Assembly: GCF_964340395.1 (NCBI RefSeq)
Contig: NC_135550.1
Span: 9,452,864 to 9,516,863 of the forward strand
Direction of reading: 5' to 3'
DNA from: Glandiceps talaboti
Lineage: Eukaryota > Hemichordata > Enteropneusta > Spengelidae
Length of the DNA: 64,000 nucleotides
The notes under the pieces are model-generated. The model saw nothing but the letters and a program-made list of their open reading frames with translations, searched no databases and was not told the DNA's origin. Every line of letters begins with the position of its first letter. Position 1 is the stretch's first letter. The position numbers were made by a program, and so were the translations under genes. Positions 1 through 13,700 of the stretch are shown piece by piece.

Positions 1-1019
1 AGCTTTAACAGTCAATAATTATGTCAGTATTATAGAATGTTCATATCACCAGTCATGATATTGTTTATGTGTACAGATACCAGCAGTGGTATTTTTGAAT
101 ATTATATTTAATCTTGTTTTTCCCATACTTGTAGGTTTTGTGTACAAACAAATACCCCTTGGTAGAAAGAGAGATTTCAATACCTAATGACGTGAACGTT
201 TTGTACTAGAACAATCCTTGAACAGAATATTAGCCCACAAGTGACTGTGGTTCATGTAATGAATCAAACCTTCTTGAAAATGTCTGCTGAGGTATGAAAC
301 TAGTAGATTTTTGCACTCCTTTACTGCTATATGTACACAGAATATAGTATCTTGAGATATTGTAGGAATAATGTATTGTTTATTGACCTAGAGGAGTTTG
401 AACTCATTACAAGGTCACAGAGAATGGTGAATGTTTTAGTTTATAAATATGAGATGACATGCTGTGTTTAATACAAACAACTGCTATCAACATTTATGTT
501 GTTCCCAAGTCACTGTCAAGACAAGCGACCTATCGGTCAGAATAGCTCCGCTGTTTTTTTTTAAATTTAATTTTTTATTTTGGTGACATGTAGAAGTGGT
601 TCAGGTCATCAGCTCTTCACTATGCAGTTTTGTTTTAGCGATGCAATAAAGTGGTTAGTGGTTTCATATGATGTCTCACTATAAAACACATTTTACACAG
701 AAGTTGGTAATGTATTGTACTTTTATACCATAGTCACCATTTTATAACAAAAATCTACTGTTATGAAAAATTGCACAACATCTCAGAAAAAAATGACTGG
801 GAAATGCACACAAGAAAAAGAAAAAAAGAGGATTTTGAGGTTGGCTATAAATAATTCCAGTGTCTTACAGCTGTAACCCTGGAAAATTTTAATGATGAAT
901 GAAATAAACTAGGGATCTAAAATAATTTTGAGGCAATTTGAATTTCAATTTTCTAACAAATTTACAAAGTCAACAACATTCAACTTGTACTAGTTGTGGT
1001 AGATATATATAGGGAAGAA
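1..1019. other. Non-coding, probably kinase intron
   Basis: AT-rich DNA with no convincing exon, RNA gene or repeat. It lies on the downstream side of the minus-strand MAP4K exons, so it is probably intron sequence of that gene (inference). Confidence 0.4.
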
Positions 1020-1562
1020 ATGTATTAATCGCCATCTTAGTTTCCGTACGGCGACAATCTCAAGTACCCGGAAGAGAGTCATTCTCAGCCACACGTTACA
1101 GTGGTAACACTCGTTCATGTTCGGTTACCTTTCACAAAGAAAACACAACGAAATGGTTGAAATGATCTTTTTTTTTATTTCTTTTCATCACAACAACAAA
1201 ATCTGCGTGATCAAAAGTGTTGTAAACTAAACCAGAAAGAATTATCGGACTGGCTAAACTTCCCGATGAACTGGAGTAATTATAAGGTCCTACTACTTCC
1301 AAGTAAGCCTCGATAGTACGTGAGAAAATCGTCTCAAACTAGCGATACAACTTTCAAAATATAACTTGACATGTCTTCATTTGTTAGAATTATACAATTC
1401 AAGACGGGTTTTCACTCGAAAACAACAATTCTGTGAATAATGACACTCTGAACGCAGCGATTTCTCGGACGATGTTACCACTGTAACGTATGGCTGACAA
1501 CGACTTGCTTCCGGGTTAGTCCCTCATGCATACGGGTGGATTGTCGGCGATTATACATACAT
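1020..1562. mobile_element. 543-bp foldback / MITE-like element
   Basis: The left arm (about 1020-1110) and right arm (about 1473-1562) are imperfect inverted repeats of about 90 bp. Shared blocks include an ATGTAT...AATCGCC terminus, a CCCGGAAG core and a perfect inner block, CGTTACAGTGGTAACA. The arms are more CpG-rich than the surroundings, and the roughly 360-bp centre encodes nothing recognisable. This is the form of a non-autonomous DNA transposon with long terminal inverted repeats. I could not define a target-site duplication, so the superfamily is unknown. Confidence 0.65.
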
Positions 1563-2454
1563 CGTCTGATATTTTAATTCACAGTATTTCTTGTGACCGG
1601 CGCCTGTCAGCAGACTCTGCCATTTTTTTCATCATTCCATTGTATTTAAACCTTGTACTTGACATTTCGCAATATTTATAATTCTCAACAAAATACCTCA
1701 ACATGCCTCACTTCGTTCGTACTCAAAGCAGCCCCGCGCGGTATGATCACTGACACTGATGACATGATGAGAGAGAACCTTTTCGGATTTACATGTAAAA
1801 CGGGGAAAGATACGCAAAACATAATGCAAAGTCTGAAGCCAAATTAAAGTTGTAATTATTTTAATTATTTTTACTTGCCAAATATTTGCATTTTGGAAAG
1901 GCAAGACACGTTCATGTCGTTTAACTTTACATGTGAACTGTCGGCCATATAAACTTCAACCGCATGCCTGGCATGCCCTTCCTTACGCAAGTTGTCTGAA
2001 TTCTGGTTCACTGTCATTCCAAATTGCACGACAATATAGAATTAACCACAAGTTACATGTTATCTGAAAACATCACACTTTTATAGTGGGTCTGAAGTGT
2101 GATTTTAGTGAATACCAAGAACGTCCTGTGTTGATACAAGATACTTGCTGTGGAAAATCGCTCGGTCAAATGAGGTCACCTTCAGTTTCTGGTCGAATCA
2201 GGATAGAGTATGCAAATGAGGATGTTGCGGACTGGCTGATTATGTAGAAGGGTGCAGAATTGGATTTGAAGTTTACAACCCTGTTTCGAACAAACGCTTG
2301 TCATTTGGGCGCCCAATGCGTAGAATTATGACTATAGCACATATTACATTGCTTGTTTGACGTCAATAGTGTCTTTTGAAAAGTGGCAGTTTACTTAAAG
2401 TCTCGTCGACTGATTTCCAATATGGCGTCGGTCATTATGCTCATTAACATATTC
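1563..2454. other. Non-coding stretch
   Basis: No exon with splice sites, RNA gene or repeat structure recognised. Short ORFs around 1650-1900 have no family resemblance. Confidence 0.4.
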
Positions 2455-2880
2455 ATTTTTTTTTCAAATTACAAAAAAAAAATCATAAAAAATAAAAATG
2501 AGGATGTGCTGACTTGAAATTAACAAATCTGAGTAAGCTACCCCCTGCGCATCAACACGCCAGATATCAAAGCAATCTAATAAGAGGTTTTCAAGGAGTT
2601 GATGAAAATGACATTTTATGAAAAAAAATCATAAAAAATTGAAAATGGCACAGATCAACTTGGCATGAACAAATCTGAATAGCCTCCCCCCAGGGAACAT
2701 GCACACCAAATATCGAAGAATTCCGACTGTCACTTTCGGAATAGATAGTAAAAATATAAAAGTTTGACGGACACCTATGATTCACTCTACTCTCTATACC
2801 TCAATACCCACCTATACCTAAAGCTACGCTTTCAGCTTTCGCTGACAGCGGAGCTAAAAACCTTGCCCTACTACCTACTA
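2455..2880 (+). repeat. Dispersed repeat ending in a GGAGCTAAAA tail
   Basis: Two diverged A/T-rich subunits share the string AAAAAAATCATAAAAAAT followed by a block with AACAAATCTGA and a C-run (about 2470-2600 and 2620-2740). They are followed by a TTTGACGGACACC segment and a CGCTGACAGCGGAGCTAAAA tail. The layout resembles a dispersed non-coding repeat rather than a gene. Classification is not possible without a repeat library. Confidence 0.4.
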
Positions 2881-3229
2881 CACAGCAAAACAGTTCCTTC
2901 CAGACTCAATTTATCAGCTCTGTGTCCTTTCGACTTTGATCATTTTAATATGTTCGTATAGAAATTATGATAAATGTATGAAATTGTTTTTCATCCATTT
3001 TCAAACGACAGTGATCTGGTAAGCTGATACACCGTGTTAGTTAGTTACTACACTTTGGTATAATCAGAGGCAGATTCATTTCAAAGGTTTTGATCGCAAA
3101 CACACCATTTCTAGTTTAATCTTTCAGTAGATACATGTATGTACACTACATATTGAACAAGGCACAATTGCCTGGACAGTCACAGCTGTGCTGGATCATC
3201 TTCCAGCAAACCTCTTTCAAAATCATCTT

Positions 3230-4215
3230 TTGAAGGACAATCAGACTTACACTGGTAAATATATCTCACATGGCATGGATAATGTGAAATACAAAGAACA
3301 TATGTTTGTACAGAAATATTTTGAGATAGAAACGATCTCATAGTACAGTTATTTACCACAATACCTTATCATGAATATAGAAGTTGGAATGATTCTATGC
3401 TATGAATGTTCACACAGGTCAATGTACTGCCCAAATGTACGTTCACAGCATGTGTCTCCTCCTTTTCATACAATGAATAAATGTTTATATAAGGATATTT
3501 TGAGATAGAAATGATGTAACACAGATATTCAAAATGATATTGTACAATGAATATAAAACTTGGTATGATTCTATGAACATTCACACAGGTCAACGTACTA
3601 CACAAATGACGTGTGTTCACAGCATGTTCATCTCATCACAAAGAACAAATGCTTAGGCCAAAGAAAAAGAAAGGCACATCACTTAAATGCCCTCGCGTCG
3701 GTCTTTTTTTTTTGTGTGTGTTTGTCCAGCCCATGCAGTCTGCTGATCTGAGGGGAAACACAAAAATAATGCTCCCTACTTCAGGGAAGACAACTGCAGA
3801 GCCAATCATGAACAAGCAGATGATATCTGCCCTACATACACACTTGCTCTAAAGTATTAAATAAAAAGAACAGTAACTGAGTGACAGGTTTGTTGACTCT
3901 GAGAATATTTTTTTTTTAAATCATGTCGTTCACCATTTTAGACAAAAATTATTTTGGTTTTTTGGCCTTATAAAGGATATTTTGAGGTAAAAGTAGTCCA
4001 AAGGCTGTACATGTACATTGTACCAGTGTAGTTTTACATGTAAATCTCTTTTCAAGAGAGATCTCTGAAGCCACGGATAGCCTCTCGACTAAGGTACAAG
4101 TGATCCGGATTATGATATATTATAAATATCACTGACATCTTGCATCTAACAAGTTAGTATGAATGTACACACAGGTCAATGTACTCATCACAGCATGTGC
4201 ATCCCTTCAGAGGGA
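3230..4215. repeat. Diverged direct repeats, about 200-bp unit
   Basis: Two adjacent units (about 3260-3450 and 3485-3640) share GATATTTTGAGATAGAAA, a GAATATA...TTGG(A/T)ATGATTCTATG block and CACACAGGTCAA(T/C)GTACT followed by CACAGCATGT. A third, more decayed unit spans about 3970-4210 (GGATATTTTGAGGTAAAA, ACACACAGGTCAATGTACT, CACAGCATGTGCATC). This is a minisatellite-like local expansion in non-coding DNA. Confidence 0.6.
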
Positions 4216-7200
4216 TGACGTCCTATCAGTATTAATGTGCCTACATATCATTGTCTTCTGAAGTTCTGACATACACAAAATTGAAAAAATAAGACACACA
4301 TCCCACATGTGTTGTCTGAGTCATCATAACTGATGCTACCGCTAACAATGAAAAGTTTGACATTATAGACAATGGAAGTTACAAGTATAAAACTTTCACT
4401 CAAATCAGTCACATTCCTATACTTAAAACATGAATCAGTTGCTATGGCAACCAGTTATTACCAAATTTCAAAAATCCTAACTAAAATGGCAATGGTGTTT
4501 GGCATCAGGTTGTGGTGGCAAGGACAGAGTTGTTTTATTGTACAAAGAATTTATGGTTCACACTGAAATATACAGATTCATTAATCACAGTTGGTTTCCG
4601 GTTACTATATTGTAAAGTGCCTTAGTGAAAGCTTGAAAGCTTACCAACGATAATACATACAGGCTTGATGACATATAAGGACCTTTGGAGGCAATCAGAT
4701 ACCTCCTCTAGGTTCAGGCACTAATACCTTCAGGATTTAGTGAACAGTTTGCTCTATCATGTACACATGACTCTTATGGGTAAATGGTAATGATACCCTG
4801 GGGGTACAAGTCTACTACTAGCATATCTTGAACACTTTTACATGGATGGTCACATTAGACCAATGGATGACAATGATAAAATATGCTAATTCTAAAAATA
4901 TTTTTTGTCAAATGTTGCCAAGTGTTGATATGATAAAATCATGTGGTGTTACTTTGTGATGGAGCACTCTGCATACATATAATATACGTACATCCTAAAA
5001 ATACATACAATGTATCAATTAAGATATTTTGCGTTAAAAAATCTCTATTTAGTTTACTTGTTAGCAGACATCTATGCTATTTTCAGTTGTGTTTGTTTTG
5101 CTGTTTTTTCCCAATGTTATTCCTAATAATTACTCATGAAAGTAAACAGGGGAAAGGTTAAAGTTAAGAGAAAAATCCATTGTTTTTAAATTCTGAGTTA
5201 TTTACATATGTCTTCATCTGAAAGTATACAATAATAAGGTCAAGAAAGTGATTAGGGCAAAGGTCAAAAGTTCTAAATACCACATCTGCCGAATCACAAG
5301 TTTCAACCAAAATGGCCTCATGATTTTACACTTAAAAAAATTACAGGTGATTGGTTCTGAAGTCAAGATGGGGTCAAGAAAATAAACAAAGTGTCTCTTT
5401 TGTAGGTCATAGTGGAGGTCAGGTTGAAGGTCAAGTTCAAAGAATATCCCACTGTTTCAGAATCCAAAATTTTGCACTGGCTAGTCCTATAGCTCCTGCT
5501 GGAGGAAAGGGGTGGGGGGTGGGGGTGGGGGGTCGTCTCTGAATTATTGCGTTTCACACTTGAATCTTTACATCCCAGCATTTCCTATCAACATATGAAA
5601 TAGTTATCATACATGATATATATGCTCTGTTTTTTTTTAAAAGGGTACTATAACTTTTTAAAGTAGATAAAATATACCTGTCTTCTCCAGTCACTTTACC
5701 AGGGTTTCCGATCAAAATGTTGATAATTTGTGTGTGTAGAAAACTATAAACAAATGTCAATTTTGTCAGATTTCCCCTTTCTGTTAGTATTACCAGGGTT
5801 CCCTAAACCGCTAGCACAAATACTGATGCTGGTATTATTACATGTAACATTGTAACACAAACAATTTTTGCAGGTATAAAATGTCAATTAGCTTAACTGT
5901 ATAATTTTTTCCTGAACTTCCCAAAATTTATCAACTCATCAAAAATGATTAGTAATGAACGGTACATGCAGCAGTCTCAGTAAGTTTGTTAAACTATAAA
6001 CATTTCTATTGACTCTCATCTCACTGCATACATTATATATGTGTCTAACTTGGTCAACTGTCATCTTAACATTCCACCAGTTTCCTGTTTTCTACTTCTA
6101 CATATTTTTAGCTTTTCTTTGCAAACAACAGCCATTACACTGAATGAAATATGTGTCTTAAATGCCAAAGAATGCATTCAAAGTGTTTAGATGAAGATGA
6201 TGCGAGATACAATTTATAGGCAAACCATACATGTGATATTTGGTTACTTCCACTTATATGTAGCTACTTCATTGTGGTGCACAGTTGTGGGGGTGGGGGT
6301 CAGAGTACAAATTATTTTCCAGGTATCTCATTTCAAGCATAGCCATCAGTGTTTTTACTTAAGGTTTGAAAACCAGGTAATAATGGGGGAAATAAGGTCA
6401 TTTCCAATACATTATATACCAGGGCAAAATGACTGGAGGAACTCAGGTAGATTCTACCTACGTGTAGTAAAAACACAACCATACCTGAGAGCCTCTGTGC
6501 ACAAACCAGACTAATCTAATAGAACCCGATTCAAAGTAACATGTCATTCACCAATTCACCTTAATTCTAGTGATATTACATATTACATATTACTGATCCT
6601 ATTCAATTTGACTTACATGAATTCTGTAATTTATTACATTTTCCTCCGATAGTCTACATCATACTAGTAAAGACATACATGCCGCGGGTCAAAGTCAATA
6701 TTCACTGTACAGCTTGTACACAAGTATAGATTTGTCATATATAATTATATAGCTGCCAATTTCTCTCGAGATTTCAATAATCAGGTGCATTGACAGATCT
6801 ATAAATTAGTTTGTGTTGCCATTTACTTGTCTATTCCTTCTTACTGTGACTTAGTCCCTGGTATTATCCTTCATAGAATCTGTCAGATCTCTCCTTAGAG
6901 ACCACGTTCACATCCAGACTAGTAAATGTGACTTGGCTATCAGGATTCAAATGTCATTTACCTCAAGTGTCAAGCCAGTAAAGTTGAATCAGATAGCCAA
7001 GTATCTGGGCTAAGTATGAAGCAAAAAAAATATACTCTTTATCGAACTTGCCAATGCAAAAATTCAGACAATTAAAACTGTGTACAATTCTATATATTTA
7101 GAAGGAGCAAATATTTTCTCTGATTTAAGATGAATAATTATTAGCCAATGTGTATGATTGTAAAATTAGAGATGACACAACCAATTAGACTACTCATATT

Positions 7201-8040
7201 ACTCACCAGTTGATAGTTTTGTATGTAAGTTTGTATGGACTTAAACGTCTAGATGAAGGGGGCATACATGTAGCGAGTGTTGAGGAAAATACACAAGGTA
7301 CAGTGAAAGCAGAAATGCATAATCTGTCTTTATATTAATTGCATGAAACTAAACTCCTCGCTTTTAAGATTGTAATCTCACACTAACCGTTGACCTAAAT
7401 GTTTTCTCCTAATTCACTTTGTGAAATCTTACTCACATTTCGTCTGTGATAAATCTTATTGGGCATCAGACTATCTGGCCATATCTCAGTATTATGTTCT
7501 GGTATTCCGAGTCACGCGTAAAGGTCAGTGTGAGAAAAGTGAAAAGACTGGTGACCTTTCCAATTCAAATAATCATGAAAGTTAATCTCTACCCCGAGAC
7601 GTTTCCAAGGATTTCATTAAATCCAATCAAAATACAACTTAGGAATTCTATTCCGGGGTTTGTAAAAAAATGTCTCATGTTACCACTTGACGGATACCTT
7701 GATCAAGATCACAGCTTGGGTTGATAACTGTCGATGGCCAAGATTTAAACTATAATTGTACTCAATCAGACAGATACCATACCCCGGAGGAAAGGTCTCA
7801 TCTTCCTCATTGATACATGCCAGACATTGTTGTTTTCACAACATAATTCTAATTTTACATGTCTTACATCTCTTTTACATCTCACAGTATGTTCAAGCAC
7901 TCCCCAATCATTTGAAGTTATTCAGAATGTCAATCATCAGATGCTTTCTTTCTCCTTTAAGTTAATTCTAGCACTCTTTGAGGTTGAAATGAGTTCATAA
8001 TTGGTAGAGATTACTTGCATTCTGAGTACAAGTGTGGCTA
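4216..8040. other. Non-coding stretch
   Basis: AT-rich DNA with no exon or known domain recognised on either strand. A G-rich tract sits at about 5508-5533. ORFs up to 107 codons (6191-6514) have no recognisable domain and are treated as chance. Confidence 0.4.
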
Positions 8041-8425
8041 TCAAATCATGTAATCGGCATTGAGACTTTGCTGAAGTACATATGATGTAGGAACTGCATA
8101 GCCAAGACTTGACATATGCAAATTACAAAATGTGATTGACACTTTTCAATCATGTAGGAACTACATGCAACTTCACAGATATGCAAATTACAATAGATGA
8201 TTGATGCTTCTCAAACACTTGGGAACTCGAACTTCATATATCATAGCCATGACATCGCAGATATGCAAATTAGCATAGGTGACTGACACTTCTCAAACAT
8301 GTAGGAACTTCATCGCCATCACAGATATGCAAATTAGCATAGGTGATTGACACTTCTCAAATATGTCCATGTTGGAACTTCATAGCCATGACATCACAGA
8401 TATGCAAATTACAATAAACAAATTT
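8040..8425. repeat. Tandem repeat with five ATGCAAAT octamers
   Basis: Five imperfect units of about 65-80 bp share ATATGCAAATTA, GATTGACACTTCTCAAA and a GTAGGAACT(T/G)CAT block. Each unit carries a perfect octamer ATGCAAAT (about 8116, 8182, 8263, 8327, 8402). ATGCAAAT is the classic POU-domain (Oct) recognition sequence. Another single octamer lies at about 9695. The array sits in probable MAP4K intron, so an enhancer role is possible but only inferred. Confidence 0.75.
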
Positions 8426-8799
8426 TCATACTCATTCTACTCGTACTAAGTTCAGGTATCATATATGATCAAAAGTACTATTGGCAATAGAATATACAAA
8501 TGTAATTCTCTTTCTTCCAACTTGTACTTCGTTGTGTACAAACAAATATCCCACAGGGAGAAAGCTGATAAAATTTACACAGACACACATAGGTAGGCAC
8601 TATCCACAGAGACTGGAATTTATTGGCTTGAATTCAAATCACTCCACAAACATTGATGTCATAGATGGCCCTTTATGACATCAATACCATAACAGACACC
8701 TCATTATAACACAATCAGTGTTGATATTATGTCTGTTTTATTAGCATGATGTGATCCCCTGAATAATCTGTAACAGTATTTCATTACACAAACAAACCA

Positions 8800-8995
8800 T
8801 TTGTACTCTTGCCTGTCACCCTTGACCCCTCACCTCACCTAACAGCTGGTCACATGGAACATTTTATAATTACAAAAACAAAGCTTGTTTATAAATACTC
8901 TTTAATACCTACAACCCTTTATCTTGCCTGTGACCTGTGACCCTTGACCCCTCACCCCTAACAGCTGGTCATACTGCACTTCATTAGAATTACAA
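8800..8995. repeat. Two-copy direct repeat, about 125 bp
   Basis: CCCTTGACCCCTCACC followed by TAACAGCTGGTCA, a CATT element and AATTACAA occurs at about 8819-8880 and again at about 8940-8995. Non-coding local duplication. Confidence 0.6.
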
Positions 8996-11900
8996 TTCTA
9001 TTCAGGTATTTTCCATATAATTCATTAACTCACAACATATTCACCTGGGGGAATGTTTCTGTCTGTCTGAGGGCAGGGACTTCACTGACACAACTGTTTA
9101 CTATTAATACATAAGGACTTGAAATAAGCAATATGTAGTCCAAGGTACACAGACTGTATGTTGTATCTAGACTACCTAATTTATAACATGGCAGTCTGTT
9201 AGACCAAGCAAGAGAAATCAATTTTCACTTACAGCCTTCTGTATTATTAAAATTCAAGCCCTGAATATGTGATATAACACAATCAATGTCAAATCTTGAG
9301 TTATGTTTTTATTTTTCCAGTGCTTATATCAACAGCATACACCCACCTTCCTGAATTCAAATAACTAATTGACCTTTGGTTGACCTATGAGTCATGAAAT
9401 AGCCACCCTCACACAATATATAGGGCATGACTAACAGACAAATCTAGGTCTATCAAATAGTGAGTAATCGTTGTCTCTCCTCAACTGGGCTGTCATGTAA
9501 AACTGTCTGCGCTCGCTATGCGGATTTCAATAAAATACCATACATATATAAACTTATTGAATTACTATATTTCTTTGGGAACCTGGATTTAAAAACAAAC
9601 AGGTGCGTCTTCCTCGGCTCTCAAAATTTGAAATTTTGATACAATTATAACAGCTAATATTCAAACTTGAGTTTTACCATCGTGATGGAAAAATATGCAA
9701 ATTTAATATTGGTGATTGTAGTGTTTAGGTCACAAAACAGCCAAGTGCAAATCAATTCTTGCGAAAATTTGATAAATAATTATGAATTGATGTTCTTTAT
9801 ACATCGATATTTGTAGCATGTTTGAATCAAATATTCACTTGAATGTTACTATTATAAAGTTTTATTTCATTAACTGATAAAATTATCATCTATGGGCTGA
9901 TCTCACCAATTATGATATTGACTAAGTCAGCTACACTTGCTATAAATCATAATTTATGAAACATTAATATATGTGTCATCTTGCCTATATATATGTTACA
10001 TACAATGTTTAATTTATGTATTCTAAAGTCTACCATTGTTCCTGACATTTACATTTTACCCTTAACTATGAAAAACTGACACCAAAGGGCAATACGTTTA
10101 ATGTAAAAAACACTGATTCATTGTGACATTGGCCTATTTTACATAGGTAAGAAAGGAATATTTGATGTTTCTGTACTATGAAACACCCCCCCCCCCCTCC
10201 CCCTGTACTTGTATAGTCCTGACTTGCAACACCTACAGGAGAACTCCTGACTGAAGTACACGTTTTCAGCATAAATGAAAATGCGTTATTTGTCCTATAT
10301 GTACTTTAGGCAGAAGTATGGTGTACCTGAATTGTTTGTCTTGAAGACCCCAGATTTAGTTGGGTTTTGATATAATATATAGATTGAAATATTTGCAACA
10401 GACCTGTTGCCTGTTCCACAATGCATTGCACGTCTCGCCATACAATGCCATGTATATACTGAGGGGTTTGCATGCACTACACAGTGGGATGGTTGTCACT
10501 TGACCATACCCTGTGTTCATCCATAAAATCTCTCTGTCACTGATGGTGTTTAGTCTTTGTTCTATAAAATCACTCATAATCAAAGAGGTCAACATGTCTT
10601 TCCACCATTTCCTGATAAAAATGTTATTTCAAACGTAATAAAGACAACAAGACTAACTGTAACAACATAAACGACATCCTCTTGTGCAATGCATCTTTGA
10701 ACTGGAAAATCAACTATTGGTTTATACTGTCATCTAAACTGAGGCTGCTGACACAGTATCCATGGTAACCCATGAAGCCTCAGTTGAATGTGTATTTACT
10801 TGAAAGTAAACAAGGAAAAAACACATACATGCAAAGGCCTTACAGGGGTATATTATTGGAACATTACTACTTCAACTTAGTGACTGATAAGATCATATCA
10901 ACATTATAATCTGACATATTCACAGGTTAAAATAGAGTTCCAGGCTGCTTTACATTTGACCTGGATGACCTCTGCTGTGAGGTCATGAACCTTGAGTAAT
11001 ATAGCAATCATTTTTTAGATCACCCTTACTGGTTGGCCAAAGGATGTGACTGTCAGCCTTTACTGTCAATATAATTATGCTATTGGTTGTCTTATCAATC
11101 AGGCTGTGTAAACTGACAAGGAGTTACAGAAAAATCCATTAGTTTGCGTTTTATTACCTCATTTAAAGACCAAAGTTATTAGCCTGTGTGCAGGTATTAC
11201 TTAAATTGCACCACAGCTTTCCTTGTACAAGATACATACATGTACATACCACAGTCCACCTGACAGACAGCCACTTATTTCTCACACTGACTGTGTTACC
11301 CTACAGGTTTGATGTTGTCGTGACTCCTGGTTCATTAGGTATGCATGTACCACAATAGAGTAAAACCAATATCGACTGTAACCCTATCGACCATTCAATG
11401 GGAAATACATACTAAATACAGTCTCAAGGAAGACATTCTGAGAGCAAGTGACTAATAGACAGCAAGATCTCTGCATGATTGAAAAGCTACAAATGCAAAA
11501 AAGACAGCGAAATGACATCGCTAATTTTGACACAACAAATACTAAATGAAAAAAAAAATGCACCTTTTAAAATTCATCACTTTTGTGGAATTATATTTTG
11601 GAGTTCTAATACCTTGAAATACACTTTCCAGCAAATAGAATATGATCTTAGTATAAATAATACACCATAATACAATACATTATGGATGTTATTTTCATGT
11701 ATTTCAGGTTCAAAGAAACTCTTAACATATTTACCAGATGATTGATCATGTGGAAATATTCATTAGAAATGACTATGGCTTTTTTTTTCAATAGGAGTTC
11801 AAGTAATAATGAGTGAAACATAATTTGCATTACGAAAGGAATTTTGTAACTGATATTTCTATTCTTTTTTACATTTTTTTTAACAATGGGAGGAATAATA

Positions 11901-13500
11901 AAAGAATATTGTATGTGAGGAAACAACAGAATGAACATTACAATATTATTATACATAAGGTAAACAGATAACAATTTCACCACTGAAAAAATGAACTGTT
12001 GCTGACAACTACATACAAGTTGTAACTTACACCATGTATATAAGATATGTTGTGTTTTTTTGGCCCAAATCAGTCTACCCTGATCTGCTAACAGGGCAGC
12101 TTGAGAAGTTGTGTCTATATAGCCTTAGACTACCAGATTTCCAAATTGTCAGTTTTAGCAAATCTCTGTCGACATCCATGGTTGTTTGTCATTGCATGAT
12201 ATCCTTTAAATAAATGACTGTGTCTCTAGGAAATATAGATGCCTTAACATTAGAAGCGTGATTCCATGTATGAGCGTCATTTGTCATACCACATTTCCTG
12301 GCCTGATTAGTACATATGTGTACTCATTATAGAAATACTTTACTGCAATTTGTAACATCCTGTGTTGACATTCAAGTAAGGCATTCTCTATATCAATCAC
12401 ATGCAGTTCAGTTCTACTTCGTTGTCTTATCTTTCTCAATACTCAAGATTCTTTCACTGCCAAAAAAAGTGATTGAACAAAAAATGTCCTGACTTTATTT
12501 GAGGAACCAACAACAATGTAAAATCTGTGTGCGTTCTGATATCATTTTTTCAACACCAAAATTATGGTATAAAATAAATGAATATGGAACTTTGACCATA
12601 TTTTCACCATTGCTGCTATCATGGTCCCAAAACCTAAATAAAAGACACTGGTTGATATTTTTCCTTCTGAACTCAATGTCTTTGATCCAAAATGTCATTG
12701 ATATACCTATATTAAACTGTCCAGCTCAGTGACAGATGTTTCAAATACTTCCAATCACGCCATCTGTTTTATAAGTTTTATGAGTTTAATCTAAGAACAC
12801 TTCTTATAAATATTTCTCATTGACTTCCTTTACTACTCGAAATGTATCTCTCACCTTTGACCTAATTTATTTCACCTTTGACCCTGACTGTAGACATTGC
12901 CTTTTTAAAGTTTTTAAAATCCATGGACAGAGCATCACCACACACATATAGTCTTTAAGCTTTGCTTTCTCCATAAAACTAATCTTTAAGTTCACCTTAT
13001 AATTTGAGTCAGATCGAAGTACAAAATCAACAAATTGAATTCACTAATCACTTTGGACTGAGATAAGAAAATATATTCTGTTTGGTAAAGAAGTTGAATG
13101 AACAAGTCAAATGAGAACAGATTCCTAATTTATTTTTTTCAAAAACAGTTTTACGATTATCTATACCTAAATAGTCTGTAAAAATACATGATTACTATCA
13201 CAAACTACAAGCACATATCACATTAGCATTCCTTTCGAAACATGTTTTTCATATATTTCTTTAAATATAAAAGTGAGAGTATTTGCTTGACTACACACTA
13301 CCATTTGACAATGATTACAGCAGTACAGTTAGATGAGAGTATCAAGTGCCATGGACACCTAGATATGTATACATACATGTATAAAGGTTATACAACACTT
13401 GATACCAGTAGAATCCTGTCAGACTTATCAAAACTAGTTCCATTGCAATCATGGCTTATACCACTTTTAGAAAGATATCACTTAATGGTGTGGAAATTTG
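8996..13500. other. Non-coding stretch
   Basis: No exon, RNA gene or known mobile element recognised. It contains a pure C/T tract near 10184-10204 and several chance ORFs under 112 codons. Confidence 0.4.
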
Positions 13501-13700
13501 TACAATATTAATGGGTTGATAACAACAGCCATGTTTAACCCCAACACTTGCATTACTGTGGGACATATATTTTGAAGTGTGAACGGTAATTGATTGATTC
13601 TGACGGCCATGTTTAACCCCAACACTTACTATAAGACATATACATTTTGAACTAAACTGAAAGAGTGAACAGTAATTGGTTGATTCTGACAGCCATATTT
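13501..13700. repeat. Direct repeat, about 100-bp unit, 2-3 copies
   Basis: The block (A/G)CAGCCATGTTTAACCCCAACACTT...GACATATA...GTGAAC(G/A)GTAATTG(A/G)TTGAT is repeated from about 13514, 13602 and, decayed, 13689. Non-coding. Confidence 0.6.

Noticed and set aside
8040-8425. CRISPR-like array
   Set aside because: The units are tandem and diverged, with no constant repeat and unique spacer pattern, in a eukaryotic intron.
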